64,000 bases of DNA from Chersky-840 sp963811775 (GCA_963811775.1 CAWESO010000009.1:233086-297085), one strand, 5' to 3'; shown: positions 36,788 through 47,363, counted from the first letter of the stretch. Notes: generated from the letters alone by a model not told the origin. Made by a program: numbers and translations.

Positions 36788-38551
36788 TCAGCCGACGTGG
36801 ACGAAACGCACCAGCTCCATGCTCTCGTAGGTGATCCAGGAGTCGGCCACCTGCCGGTACGGGAACACCTCGTGCGCCCCGAGCGAGGTGTCGCCGAGAA
36901 GGGCCGCCTCGAGTTGCTCGCACTTCGTCCCGAAGGTCTGGTAGCCCGGGGCCCACACCAACCAGATCTGGTGGGCGGGGGCGCTCATCTGCTCCAACCG
37001 GGCCGCGAAGGCACCGGGGTTGCCCCGGCGCGAGGCGCTCGCGTAGTCCACCCAGTCGACGAAGGCCGGGCCGGTCCCACGCGGGAAGGTGATCTCCCGG
37101 TAGCGGTCCGGCGGGACCAGCCGGTTGACGCTGGGGCCGATCTGGTCGGGACAGAAGGCCACGACGTCACCGGGCCGACCCAGTCGGGCCAGGGCGGTGG
37201 CCACCTGCCCGGCCTGGGTCCGGCTCGACCAGGCGCTCGGGAGCGCGCTGGCCAGCCCGAAGGCCACGACGGCGGTCAGCACCCCGGCCCGGATGCGCCG
37301 GTCGGCGAAGGTGGTGAGGCCCAGGGCCACCAGGAGGACGAGGGGCACGAAGACGACCGAGGCGTACCGGGCCTGGAACGCGCTGCGGCTGATGAAGCCG
37401 CCCACGACCGCAGCCGCCAGCGTCCCGGTGAGCATCACGGCCAGGGCCCGGCCCCGGGGTCGGGTGCGCAGGTCGAGCTCGACGTGGAACGTGCCCCTGG
37501 CCACCCCGAACAACCCCAGCCCGACGAGGGCGAAGTACAGCAGGGCGAGGGCACGGCCCTGGTTCGTGGCCCCGCCCGAGAACGACGTCACGGCGTTGAC
37601 CATGGCCGCGAAGTTCGCGGGCTCGGCCCACGGCGTCCCGGTGTGCCGGGCCTGGTAGAGGAACGTGGGGAGCCACGGCAAGAACATGAGGCACCCAACG
37701 AAGCCGGCCACCAGCGCGACCCGCGCCCCGCGGCGGCGCCCCTCGGGGCCGCGCCAGGCCTGGAAGGCCAGCCACAGCATCGTCACTCCCACCAGGTAGA
37801 GCGCCCAGTAGTGGGTGTAGAGGAGCAGCCCCGTGACCACCGCCACCGCGACGGCGTTGGCCACGGTGGGACGGCGCAGGATCTGCTGCAACGCCACGAC
37901 GCCGGCGGCGGTGAGCAGTCCCACCAGCGCGTACATGCGGTTCTCCGTGGCGTAGCGGACCGCGAACGGCGACGTCGCCACGAGCACCAACGCTCCCGCC
38001 GCCACCGTCCGACCACCCAGGCGCCGGCCCGCCACCCACACGAAGGGCAACGTCGCGCAGCTCAGCACGCCGGACAACGATCGGGCCCCCTCGTCCGAGG
38101 TCCCGAACGCCTCGGTCCAGAAGTGGAGCAGGTAGTAGTAGAGGGGCGGCGCACCGTCGCGACGGAGCGCCCCGTGGATCTGCCCGAGCGGGAGTCGCGC
38201 GATGTTGAGCGTCAGGGCCTCGTCGAGCCACATGTCGGAACGGGCCACGAAGCGCAGCGCGATGCCGAACACCACCACCACGATCCCGCCGACGACCATG
38301 AACCGCGTCAGGCGCGGGTAGGCACCGGATCGATCGTCGGTCCCGGTGGGGTCCCCCGACGCCGACTCCCGCAACGCCGGCTCGGTCGCAGACATCGGCT
38401 CGGTCGCAGACACCGGCCCGGACACCGACGCCAAGGTCGGCTCAGTCACCGCCACCGACCCGGACACCGGCACCGACCCACGCGGCGGTGTTCGCCCCGG
38501 TGCGGTGCCGGGCCTCGCCGGCGGCGTCTTCGGCCCGTCCATCCGGCGCAT
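36788..38551 (-). CDS. GT39-type membrane glycosyltransferase
   Basis: A 587-aa polytopic protein with a disordered N-terminus (about 80 residues, with SATEP repeats) and about ten helices. The first extracytoplasmic loop has RSDMWLDEALTLN, where the Asp-Glu pair matches the catalytic acidic residues of GT39/PMT-like (GT-C) enzymes. DGAPPLYYYLLHFW is the usual second landmark. Such enzymes transfer sugars from polyprenyl-phosphate donors to proteins or wall polymers outside the membrane; the acceptor is unknown. The start is uncertain: ATG codons at 38551 and 38542 both lack a clear ribosome-binding site. Confidence 0.8.
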   Translation of the reverse strand: MRRMDGPKTPPARPGTAPGRTPPRGSVPVSGSVAVTEPTLASVSGPVSATEPMSATEPALRESASGDPTGTDDRSGAYPRLTRFMVVGGIVVVVFGIALRFVARSDMWLDEALTLNIARLPLGQIHGALRRDGAPPLYYYLLHFWTEAFGTSDEGARSLSGVLSCATLPFVWVAGRRLGGRTVAAGALVLVATSPFAVRYATENRMYALVGLLTAAGVVALQQILRRPTVANAVAVAVVTGLLLYTHYWALYLVGVTMLWLAFQAWRGPEGRRRGARVALVAGFVGCLMFLPWLPTFLYQARHTGTPWAEPANFAAMVNAVTSFSGGATNQGRALALLYFALVGLGLFGVARGTFHVELDLRTRPRGRALAVMLTGTLAAAVVGGFISRSAFQARYASVVFVPLVLLVALGLTTFADRRIRAGVLTAVVAFGLASALPSAWSSRTQAGQVATALARLGRPGDVVAFCPDQIGPSVNRLVPPDRYREITFPRGTGPAFVDWVDYASASRRGNPGAFAARLEQMSAPAHQIWLVWAPGYQTFGTKCEQLEAALLGDTSLGAHEVFPYRQVADSWITYESMELVRFVHVG

Positions 38552-38584
38552 GGTAACGAACGGCCGACGGCGGCCCGCAGCCGG

Positions 38585-39920
38585 TCAGCGCGACGCGGTG
38601 CGAAGAACCATGTGGGCAGCGGCGTCGGCGGCGGCGTCGACCACGGCGTCGAGGTGCGAGTCGAGATGGGCCAGGCCCGGGAACATGGCCTCGTACGGTC
38701 CGGGCGCGAGCGCCACCCCGCGCTCGAGCATGGCCGAGAAGAACAGCGCGTAGCGGCCCCCGGCCACCGCGGCCCGGGCCGACTCGTAGTCGGTGACCGG
38801 AGAGCCCCCGAAGAAGAGGCCGACGAGCGGCCCCACCACCGGCACCTGCACCTCGATCCCCGCCGCGGTGATGACCTCGTGCAGCCCCGACGCCAGGCGC
38901 TCGGCGCGTCGGGCACAGCGCGGTGTAGTCGTCGGCGGAGACGGCCTCGAGCACGGCCAGCCCCGCCGCGGTGGCGAGCGGGTTCCCCGACAGCGTGCCG
39001 GCCTGGTACACGGGGCCGTCGGGCGCCAGCACGGACAGGACGTCGCGCCTCCCCCCGAAGGCGCCCACCGGGAGCCCGCCGCCGATCACCTTGCCGAAAC
39101 ACCACAGGTCCGGCGTCACCCCCGAGATCGTCGACATCGCGCCCGGGCCGACCCGGAAGCCGGTGATGACTTCGTCGAACACGAGCAGGGCGCCGGCCTC
39201 GTCGCACGCCGTCCGTAGTCCCTGCAGGAAACCAGGCGCGGGGGCCACCACGCCCATGTTGGCGGCGACGGGCTCGACGATCACACACGCCACGCGCTCG
39301 TCGAGCGCGGGCACGACGTTGTAGGGCACGACGACGGTGTCGGCCACGGCCGAGCGCGGGACGCCGGCCGAGCCGGGCAGCCCGAGCGCGGCCACGCCGC
39401 TGCCACCGCCGGCGAGCAGCATGTCGGAGTGCCCGTGGTAGCAGCCGTCGAACTTGACGACGCGGTCGCGTCCGGTGAAGCCGCGCGCCACCCGCACCGC
39501 GCTCATGGCCGCCTCGGTCCCCGAGGACACCAACCTGACCTGCTCGCACCCGCTGACCCGGTCGCAGATGGCCTCGGCCAACAACACCTCGCCCGGCGTC
39601 GGCGCGCCGAAGGTGGTGCCGAGCGGCGCGGCGCGCGTCACGGCGTCGGTGACGACGCGATGGCCGTGTCCGAGGAGGACCGCACCGTAGGACTGGACCA
39701 GGTCGAGATAGCGCCGGCCTTCGACGTCGAAGACATAGGGCCCCTCGCCGCGCGCCACGGTGTAGGGGGTCCCCCCCACCGCCGCGAACGAGCGCACGGG
39801 CGAGTCGACGCCACCGGGGACGACGCGCCGGGCCCGCTCGAACCACGCCGCGTTGGTGGGTGACGCGTCGGTCCCGTCCCGGCCGGCCCCGGCGGAGGCG
39901 GCCGCCGTCTGCTCAGCCAC
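38585..39920 (-). CDS. hemL: Glutamate-1-semialdehyde 2,1-aminomutase (frameshifted near 38912)
   Basis: PLP enzyme that converts glutamate-1-semialdehyde to 5-aminolevulinate, the second step of the C5 heme route. Seen: FERARRVVPGGVDSPVRSF, SYGAVLLGHGH, SSGTEAAMSAVRVARG and the PLP Lys in CFGKVIGGGLPVGAFGG. After SADDYTAL the frame breaks: GGG at 38911-38913 has one base too many. The true end (RRAERLASGLHEV to LRTASR) is in the neighbouring frame. The span is 3n+1; about 444 aa when corrected. GTG 39920 overlaps the hemB stop. Confidence 0.88.
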
Positions 39921-40929
39921 GCAGCGCCTCGGCGACCTCACCGGCGAAATACGTCACGATGATGTCGGCCCCCGCCCGCTTGATGGCCAGCAGGTGCTCG
40001 AGCGCCACGGCGTCGCCGTCGATCCAGCCCCGCTCGGCCGCCGCCTTCACCATCGAGTACTCGCCACTGACGTGGTACGCGGCCACGGGGACATCCACCC
40101 GGGCCGCCACCGCGGCGATGACGTCGAGATAGGCGAGCGCCGGCTTCACCATCACGATGTCGGCGCCCTCGGCGATGTCGAGCGCCACCTCGGCCAGGGC
40201 CTCGCGCCCGTTGCGGGGGTCCTGCTGGTAGCCGCGCCGGTCCCCTCCGCCCGCGATGGTGACGTCGACGGCTTCGCGGAAGGGCCCGTAGAGACCCGAG
40301 GCGAACTTGGCGGCATAGGCCAGCACCGCCACGTCGAGATGTCCCGCCTCGTCCAGCGCGGCGCGGATGGCACCGACCTGGCCGTCCATCATCCCGCTGG
40401 GCGCCACCACGTCGGCGCCGGCGGCGGCCTGCGCCCTCGCCACCTTTTGGTAGAGCTCCACCGTCGCGTCGTTGTCCACCGTGCCGTCGGCACCGAGCAC
40501 GCCGCAGTGGCCGTGGTCGGTGTACTCGTCCAGGCACAGATCGGCGATCAGGACCATGGTGTCGCCGAGCGCACTGCGCAGCTCGGCCAGGGCCACCTGC
40601 ACCACTCCGTCGCGGTCCCAGGCCCCGGACCCGACGTCGTCCTTGGCGTCGGGGATCCCGAACAGGACGATCCCAGGGACTCCCAACGAGGCCAGGCGCT
40701 TGGCCTCGAGCACGAGCGACGCCGGGGAGTGCTGGACGTGCCCGGGCAACGACGTGATGGGCACGGGAGCGTCGACGCCCGCCCGCACGAACAACGGCGC
40801 CACCAGGTCGTCGACCCCGAGCGCGGTCTCGGCCATCAGGCGGCGCAGCGCCGCGGTCCGGCGCAGGCGACGCATCCGCCGCGCCGGGAACACGGCACCG
40901 TGCTGGTGCGGTCCGGAGGCGCTGTCCAT
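39913..40929 (-). CDS. hemB: Delta-aminolevulinic acid dehydratase (porphobilinogen synthase)
   Basis: A 338-aa TIM-barrel enzyme that joins two aminolevulinates into porphobilinogen. The Schiff-base Lys are in LAYAAKFASGLYG and IVMVKPALAYLD. The metal-site segment reads DLCLDEYTDHGHCG: Cys at the first and third positions but Asp at the second, a mixed form of the Zn and Mg/K patterns. ATG 40929 overlaps no gene but follows the cobA/hemD stop by 9 bp. Confidence 0.95.
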   Translation of the reverse strand: MDSASGPHQHGAVFPARRMRRLRRTAALRRLMAETALGVDDLVAPLFVRAGVDAPVPITSLPGHVQHSPASLVLEAKRLASLGVPGIVLFGIPDAKDDVGSGAWDRDGVVQVALAELRSALGDTMVLIADLCLDEYTDHGHCGVLGADGTVDNDATVELYQKVARAQAAAGADVVAPSGMMDGQVGAIRAALDEAGHLDVAVLAYAAKFASGLYGPFREAVDVTIAGGGDRRGYQQDPRNGREALAEVALDIAEGADIVMVKPALAYLDVIAAVAARVDVPVAAYHVSGEYSMVKAAAERGWIDGDAVALEHLLAIKRAGADIIVTYFAGEVAEALRG

Positions 40930-40938
40930 GACTCGAGC

Positions 40939-42454
40939 CTACGCGGGGGGCGCCACGACGGTCCCGACGTGGCCGGGAGGACCGAAGTGCGCGACCAGCG
41001 ACGCCGCCAGGCCTTCGGCGCTGTGCTCGGTGGCGACCACGTCGACGTGGAACCCGGCGCGGTGGGCGGCCTCGGCGGTGACGGGCCCGATGCACGCCAC
41101 GACGGGAGGGAGGGGTCGGCGCCCGGCGAGCTCGGCATACCGGGTGACGGCGGAGGGGGAGGTGAAGGTGATCACGTCGGCACACGACGCCGCGTCGAGC
41201 TCGTCGGCCCCGACGCCGTGGGCCGCGTCGGCGGCCACGGTGCGGTACGCGTCGACCTCGGTCACCTCCCAGCCCTTGGCCCGGAGCCCGGGGGCGAGCA
41301 CGTCCCGGGCCGCAGCGGCCCGGGGGAAGAGCACGCGTCCTCGCCTCGCCCCGGCCTGGGGCGCAGCCGGCATCGCCGCCGCCAGGCCGTCGGCGGTCTC
41401 GTCCGACGGGACCAGGTCGGCGGCGAAGCGATGGGCGGCGAGGGCCCGGGCCGTGGCCGCACCCACGACGGCCAACCGGGCACCGGCGAGGTCCCGCCCG
41501 TCGCGCAGGAGGGGGACGAAACGCTCGACGGCGTTCGACGACGTGAACACGACCCAGTCGTAGGTGGACACCTCGGCCGCCGCCGCCCGCAGCGCCTCGC
41601 CCCCGTCGGGAGGATCGGCGACGGCGATCACGGGCAGCTCGATCACGGCGGCCCCCGCGTCGACGAGGCTGGCGACGAGTGCGCCGGCCTGGGCCCGCGG
41701 GCGCGTCGACGACCACGCGCCGTCCGGCCAGGGGCCCTGTCGCCGCGGCGCGCAGGTCGAGGGCGGCCACCGGGCCGATGACGATGGTGCACGGGGGGCC
41801 GAGTTCCACATCGGCCAGCCCGGCCAGGGTGGTGCGCACGCTCTGCTGGGCCGGCGCCGTGCCTCGATGGACGACGAGCGCCGGGGTGCCGGGGTCTCGT
41901 CCGGCGGCGACGAGGCGGCGCGAGATCTCGGCGCGCGCCGCCATCCCCATCACGATGATGAGCGTGCCCCCGGTGCGGGCCAGCGCCTCCCAGTCCACCG
42001 CGCCCGGCGCGTCGCGGTCGCCCACGTGCCCGCTCACGACCGTCACCGAGGACGACAGACCCCGGTGCGTGACGGGGACGCCCGCCGCCGCCGGCGCGGC
42101 GAAGGCGGAGGTGACGCCGGGAACCACCTCGAAGGCGATGCCCGCCTCGAGGAGCACTTCGGCCTCCTCTCCCCCCCGACCGAAGACGAACGGGTCTCCC
42201 CCTTTGAGCCGGACGACCGTGCTCCCCCGCGCCGCGTGCTCGAGGAGGAGCGCGTTGATCTCGTCTTGGTGGCGGAGCTGGCCGGGTCGCTTGCCCACGT
42301 CGATGCGCAGCGCCCCGGCCGGGGCCAGCTCCAGCAGCCGCGCGTCCACCAGCCGGTCGAACAACACGACGTCGGCCGCGCCCAGCACCTCGGCCCCGCG
42401 CCGGGTGAGCAGCCCCGGGTCCCCGGGACCCGCGCCCACCAGGTACACCGTCAC
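40939..42454 (-). CDS. cobA-hemD: Uroporphyrinogen-III C-methyltransferase / uroporphyrinogen-III synthase fusion (frameshifted near 41707)
   Basis: A two-domain enzyme. The N-terminal SUMT domain has VYLVGAGPGDPGLLTRRG, VVRLKGGDPFVFGRGGEE and GTLIIVMGMA; it methylates uroporphyrinogen III towards siroheme and cobalamin. The C-terminal HemD domain (about 250-504) has VVFTSSNAVERF, GAATARALAAHR and ITFTSPSAVTRY; it cyclises hydroxymethylbilane. An extra base near 41707 (GTCGTCGACGCG for expected GTCGTCACGCG) shifts the frame at the domain join. The span is 3n+1. CobA-HemD fusions are normal in actinobacteria. GTG 42454 overlaps the hemC stop. Confidence 0.88.
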
Positions 42455-43494
42455 GGCGACGTCCCCGACCGCCCCGATGTCCCCCACCGCCCCGAGGTCC
42501 CCGGCGCTCCCGACGCGTCGGACAGACCCGCCGGCTCCGTCGGCTCGGCCCCGTCGTCGAGGGCCCAGTCGTCGAGCGACCGGCCGCCGCGCTCGTCGAG
42601 CAGGACGTGGGCGAGACGTCGCCCGAGGCCCTCGGGGTCCGACGCCTCGCCGGTCAGCCGGGCCCGCACGAGGACGCGGCCGTCCCGGCTCGCCAGGCAT
42701 CCGTCGATATCCAGGCGCGCGCCGCCGTCCGCCACGGCCAACGCCCCGAGCGGCAGGGTGCAGCCTCCGCCCAGCGCGCCCAGAAAGGCCCGCTCGGCCC
42801 GGACCGCGGCGTGCGCCGACGCGTCGTCGATGGCAGCCAGGAGCCCGAGCACGACGGGGTCGTCGGCGCGACACTCAACCGCCAACGCCCCCTGGCCCAC
42901 CTGGGGGAGCAACGTCTCGGCGTCGAGGACCTCGGTCACCTCGGCGCCGAGCCCCAGGCGTTCCAAGGCGGCCAGGGCGAGCACCCCCACGCCGATCTCC
43001 CGGGCCTTGTCCAGCCGTGTGGCCATGTTGCCGCGCAGGTCGCAGAACGTGAGGTCGGGACGCAGCCACGCCAGCTGGGCCCGCCGACGGACGGACCCCG
43101 TCGCCACGATGGCGCCGGGAGCCAGCCCCTCGAGCGTGGAGCCGACCAGTGCGTCGCGCGGGTCGGCGCGCTCGGGGACACAGGCCAGCACGAGACCGGG
43201 CGGGGTCTCAGAGGGCAGGTCCTTGGCCGAGTGCACGGCCAGGTCGGCCCGGCCGCCGAGGACGGCCAGCTGCACCTCCTTCACGAACGCGCCCTGCCCG
43301 CCGAGCTGGGACACCGGGACGTCGACCAGTGCGTCCCCGGTGGTCTGCACGACGACGGGCTCACACGCCGGCGCGCCGGGCAACGCGGCCACGAGCCCCG
43401 CCACCCGGGTCGCCTGCCACAGGGCCAGGGGCGAACCCCTCGTCGCCACGCGCAGGGGCCGGCGCCCGGCTCCCCCGCCCGTCGGGCTCACCAC
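42451..43494 (-). CDS. hemC: Hydroxymethylbilane synthase (porphobilinogen deaminase)
   Basis: A 347-aa enzyme that polymerises four porphobilinogens. Seen: LRVATRGSPLALWQA, LAVHSAKDLPSE, TGSVRRRAQL, LRGNMATRLDK and the dipyrromethane-cofactor Cys in GGGCTLPLGA. A C-terminal Ser/Gly/Thr-rich tail of about 25 residues has repeats. GTG 43494 lies 5 bp after the hemA stop; a second in-frame GTG follows it directly. Confidence 0.93.
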   Translation of the reverse strand: MVSPTGGGAGRRPLRVATRGSPLALWQATRVAGLVAALPGAPACEPVVVQTTGDALVDVPVSQLGGQGAFVKEVQLAVLGGRADLAVHSAKDLPSETPPGLVLACVPERADPRDALVGSTLEGLAPGAIVATGSVRRRAQLAWLRPDLTFCDLRGNMATRLDKAREIGVGVLALAALERLGLGAEVTEVLDAETLLPQVGQGALAVECRADDPVVLGLLAAIDDASAHAAVRAERAFLGALGGGCTLPLGALAVADGGARLDIDGCLASRDGRVLVRARLTGEASDPEGLGRRLAHVLLDERGGRSLDDWALDDGAEPTEPAGLSDASGAPGTSGRWGTSGRSGTSP

Positions 43495-43498
43495 CTGG

Positions 43499-44770
43499 TC
43501 AGAGGTCGAACAGGGTGCGCAGCGCCTCGACCAGGCGCTCTCCACGCGGAGTGCCCGCTGCCTCTTTCACCGCCACCGTCGGGTGATGGAGCAACTTGGC
43601 GAGCACGTCGCGCACGACCGAGTCCACCTCCTGCCACTGCCCCTCGTCGAGCCCGGCCCGACGACCCCGATGGCGCTCGAGCTCGGAACGCCGCAGCTCT
43701 TCGACGCGGGCCCGCAGGGCCGAGACGACGGGGGCCGCGCCCCGGGACCGCTCCTCGGCCCGGTAGCGCTCGACCTCGTGGAACACGATCTCCTGCGCGG
43801 CAGACAGCTCGGCCCGGCGGCCCGCCATCGCCCGTTCGGCGTGTTCGGTGAGGTCGTCCATGTCGAGCAGCTCGATCCCCTCGAGGCCCGCCACGGCGGG
43901 ATCGACGTTGCGCGGCACGCCGAGATCGACGATCAGCAGCGGAACGGGGGCGCCGGCACGCGCCGCGCTCGCCGACGCCAGCATCTCGGCCTCGAGGACG
44001 GGCAGTGCCGCGCCGGTCGAGGCGAAGACGACGTCGGCCCCGGCCAGGGCGTCCTCGAGCCCACCGAGCCCGACGGCGGTCCCCCCCACGCGGTCGGCGA
44101 GCGCCGCGGCCCGTCCCACCGTCCGGTTGACCACCACGACGCGGGCGGGGTCGCCATCGCTCCCCAACGCATCCACCACGCCTTCCGCCATCTCTCCGGC
44201 CCCGACGACGACGACGCCCCGGGCGCTGAGCGAGCCGCCCAGCCTCGACGCGGCCAGCTCCACCGCCACATGCGACAGCGACGTGGCGCCCTGGGCGATG
44301 GCGGTCGTGGAGCGGACGTGGCGCCCGGCTTGGACGGCGTGGCGGAACAGGCTCGTCAACACCGGTCCGCTGGCGTGCTCGGCCTGGGCCCGCTCCGCGG
44401 CCCGCCGCACCTGGCCGAGCACCTCGGTCTCACCCAGGACGCTCGAACGCAGCCCGGCGGCCACCTCGAAGAGGTGCCCGGCCACGGCGTCGTCGAAGAA
44501 CACCGTCCAGCGCCCGTCGAGGGCCTGGGCGGGGCTCCCGGCCATCGCCGCGAGGAACTCCTGGAGGTCGGTGACCCCTTCGTGGAAGCGCTCGACCACG
44601 GCGTAAAGCTCGGTCCGCATGCACGTGGACAGGACGACCACCTCGACCAGGTTGGCACGGTCGCGCAGCCCCGCGACCACCTTGCCGAGGTCGTTCTCGG
44701 GAATCGCCACCCTCTCGAGCACGTCGAGCGGGACCTGGTGCTGCTCGAGGCCAACGACGATGACGGACAA
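43499..44770 (-). CDS. hemA: Glutamyl-tRNA reductase
   Basis: A 423-aa NADPH-dependent enzyme, the committed step of C5 heme synthesis. Seen: SVIVVGLEQHQVP, the nucleophile Cys in VLSTCMRTELYAV (usual STCNR, here STCMR), GETEVLGQVRRA and the NADPH region GVVVVGAGEMAEG. The start appears to be TTG at 44770, because the family N-terminus begins there; AAGGAG lies 12 bp upstream. It is separated by 147 bp from rex on the same strand. Confidence 0.93.
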   Translation of the reverse strand: MSVIVVGLEQHQVPLDVLERVAIPENDLGKVVAGLRDRANLVEVVVLSTCMRTELYAVVERFHEGVTDLQEFLAAMAGSPAQALDGRWTVFFDDAVAGHLFEVAAGLRSSVLGETEVLGQVRRAAERAQAEHASGPVLTSLFRHAVQAGRHVRSTTAIAQGATSLSHVAVELAASRLGGSLSARGVVVVGAGEMAEGVVDALGSDGDPARVVVVNRTVGRAAALADRVGGTAVGLGGLEDALAGADVVFASTGAALPVLEAEMLASASAARAGAPVPLLIVDLGVPRNVDPAVAGLEGIELLDMDDLTEHAERAMAGRRAELSAAQEIVFHEVERYRAEERSRGAAPVVSALRARVEELRRSELERHRGRRAGLDEGQWQEVDSVVRDVLAKLLHHPTVAVKEAAGTPRGERLVEALRTLFDL

Positions 44771-44917
44771 CGTCTCGCAGAGCTCCTTGCGGAGGGGGAA
44801 CCACCCACCGCGGACACGGGCCCTCGGTGGGCCCGGTCCCTCCCCACCAGGATGCCGGTCGGCGCAGCCGTGTGCCAGACCGGGAGGCGGCGGAAGCCGG
44901 GCCCCGGTGGCTGGTGC

Positions 44918-45625
44918 TCAGCCCGGCTCGGTGGAGCTCAGGCCCACGGCGTGCGGGAGCGGTGACCACGTGGGGGCGGTCCCGGGCAGGTCGCGGTGCG
45001 AGAGATAGAAGCTCATGACCTGCAACTCGATGGACAGGTCGACGTATCGCAGCAGGACGTCGGGGGGCACGGTGAGGACCCGGGGGGCGAAATTGAGCAC
45101 GGACCCGACCCCCGCCGCCACCATCCGGTTGGCGACGTCCTGGGCCGCCGCGGCCGGGGTGGCGATGACCCCGATCGAAGGCGGGTCTGCGGCCGAGACG
45201 CGCTCGAACTCATCGACGTGGTGCACGGTCACGCCACCGATGTCGCTCCCGAGCAGGCCGGGGTCCACGTCGAAGAGCCCGGCCACCCGGAAGCCGCGGG
45301 ACGTGAACCCCTGGGAATTGGCGAGCGCCCGGCCCAGGTTCCCGAGGCCGACGATGGCGACGGGCCAGTCACCGTGCAGGCCGAGCTCCCGGTCGATCTG
45401 GGTCAACAGGAATTGGGCCTCGTACCCTGAGCCCCGCGTCCCGAACGACCCCAGAAAGGACAGGTCCTTGCGCACCTTGGACGCGTTCACCCGGGCCATG
45501 TCCGCCAGCTGGTCCGACGACACCGTCGTCGTCCCGGCTCGCACCAGCTCCAGGAGGATCCGCTGGTACACGGGGAGCCGGGCCACCGTGGCCTCGGGAA
45601 TGCGGCGCGGGCTCGGGACCACCAT
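44918..45625 (-). CDS. rex: Redox-sensing transcriptional repressor Rex
   Basis: A 235-aa NADH/NAD sensor. The winged-helix domain has LPVYQRILLELV, SSDQLADMARVNASKVRKDLSFLGSFGTRG. The Rossmann part has VAIVGLGNLGRALANS and ends with the swapped helix LSIELQVMSFYLSHRD. High NADH releases Rex from DNA, raising expression of respiratory genes. Here it heads the heme cluster, a common actinobacterial layout. I found no clear Rex-type operator upstream of it, hemA or nuoA by eye. The leaderless ATG 45625 is supported by a -10 element exactly 7 nt upstream. Confidence 0.92.
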   Translation of the reverse strand: MVVPSPRRIPEATVARLPVYQRILLELVRAGTTTVSSDQLADMARVNASKVRKDLSFLGSFGTRGSGYEAQFLLTQIDRELGLHGDWPVAIVGLGNLGRALANSQGFTSRGFRVAGLFDVDPGLLGSDIGGVTVHHVDEFERVSAADPPSIGVIATPAAAAQDVANRMVAAGVGSVLNFAPRVLTVPPDVLLRYVDLSIELQVMSFYLSHRDLPGTAPTWSPLPHAVGLSSTEPG

Positions 45626-45632
45626 GGCGCGG

Positions 45633-45638
45633 ATCGTA
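45633..45638 (-). promoter_or_regulatory. -10 element, leaderless start of rex
   Basis: TACGAT (minus strand), 7 nt (CCGCGCC), then the ATG at 45625. There is no Shine-Dalgarno sequence. TTGGTG 19 nt upstream is a weak -35. Confidence 0.5.
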
Positions 45639-45720
45639 CTGAGGCGAGGGTGCCGGGCACCAAGCGACACGCCCGTCCGCGCGCGCCCGGCACCGCGTCC
45701 GCGGGGGCGACGCGGTCGTC

Positions 45721-47363
45721 TCAGCCGAGTTGGTCGCGCAGCGCCCGTCGCAACGCCTTGCCCACGAGGCCGCGCGGCAGCGACTCGACGAACCGGACCG
45801 AAGTCGGGCACTTGTAGCGGGTCAGGTTGGTGGCGCAGTAGGCGCGCACCAGCTCCTCGGTGACCACGGCGCCGTCCTTCACCACGATCACCGCTTCGAC
45901 GGCCTCTCCCGTGCCGGGGTCGGGGCGTCCGATGACCGCCACCTCGGCGACGCCGGGCACCGACGCCACGACCCGCTCGACCTCGCCCGGGAACACGTTG
46001 AAGCCCGACACGATGATGAGGTCCTTGGTGCGATCGACGACGAAGAGGTCGCCGTCCTCACCGATGACCCCGACGTCGCCGGTGCGCAACCACCCGTCGT
46101 CGGTGAGCACCTGCGCGGTGGCCGCGGCGTCGCGCCAGTAGCCGGCGAACACGTTGTCGCCCCGGACCCAGATCTCCCCCGTGTCACCCTCGAGCACGGG
46201 CTCGTCTTCCTCGTCCACCAGCTGCACCTCGACACCCGGGAGCGGTCGACCGACCGAGCCCGGACGGTTGCGGCCGGTGCCGAACGAGGTCGACACCGCC
46301 GGTGACGACTCGGTGAGGCCGTACCCCTGCCAGATCTCGATGCCGTAGCGGCGCTCGAACCGGACGGCGACGTCCCCGTCGAGCGCGGCCGCCCCCGAGA
46401 TGGCCCGGCGGACACCGGCCAGAGGCGAGGCGCCGTTCACGCCCCCGCCCGGGACGTCGGCCCAGGCGCCGAACATCGTGGGCACGCCGAGCAACGTCGT
46501 CACCCCGAGGTCACGGACCTGGCCGAGGGTGGTCGCGGCGTCGAAACGGGTGTCCAGCACGAGCGCGGCGCCCGTGGCCAACGAGAGCCCCAAGGCCACG
46601 TTCAGCCCGAACACATGGAAGAGCGGCAGGGCCACGAGGCCGATGTCGTCGCCACGCAGGATCTCGGGGATGGCGAGCATCTGTCGCAGGTTGGCCGTCA
46701 GGTTGGCGTGGGTGAGCATGGCCGCCTTGGGCTCACCCGCGGTCCCCGACGTGAAGAGCAGCACGGCAAGGTCCGACCCCTCCCGGTCGACTGGGTGCAG
46801 CAGAAACCCGTCCTCACCAGCCTCGGAGCCCGCCGCGCCCGGTGCGGCGTCAGGCGTCGCCCCCGGAGCGGGGCCGTCGGCGGCCCCGTCGGCACCGTCG
46901 CCAGCAGCGAGATCATCGGCACCGTCGCCAGCCGCGACACCGGCGGAGTCGGCGCCCGAGAACCCCTCCCAGGCCAGGGACCCGGCGGGGGCGCCGCCGG
47001 CATCGATCACGGCCTGGGGCAACACCGTGTGGGGGACGGGAGAGACCACGTCGAACCTGGCGCCGGCGAGGAGCGCGGTGGGCTCGACGACGTCGAGCTC
47101 GCGACCGAGCTCGGCCGGCGGGCTGTTGGGGTTGAGAGGGACCGCGACGGCCCCGGCGGCGAGCACGCCGAGGTAGGCCACGACGAAGTCGACCGACGTG
47201 GGCCACACGATCGCCACCCGGTCGCCGGGGGCGACGTCGAGCGCGGCGAGCGCGCCGGCCACCGACGCGGCGCGGCGACGCACCTCGCCCCACGAATGCC
47301 ACCGGCCCTCCGCGTACAGCGCCCGGTCGTGGGCCGCGTGCTGGTCGGCGAGAGCGGCGAGGT

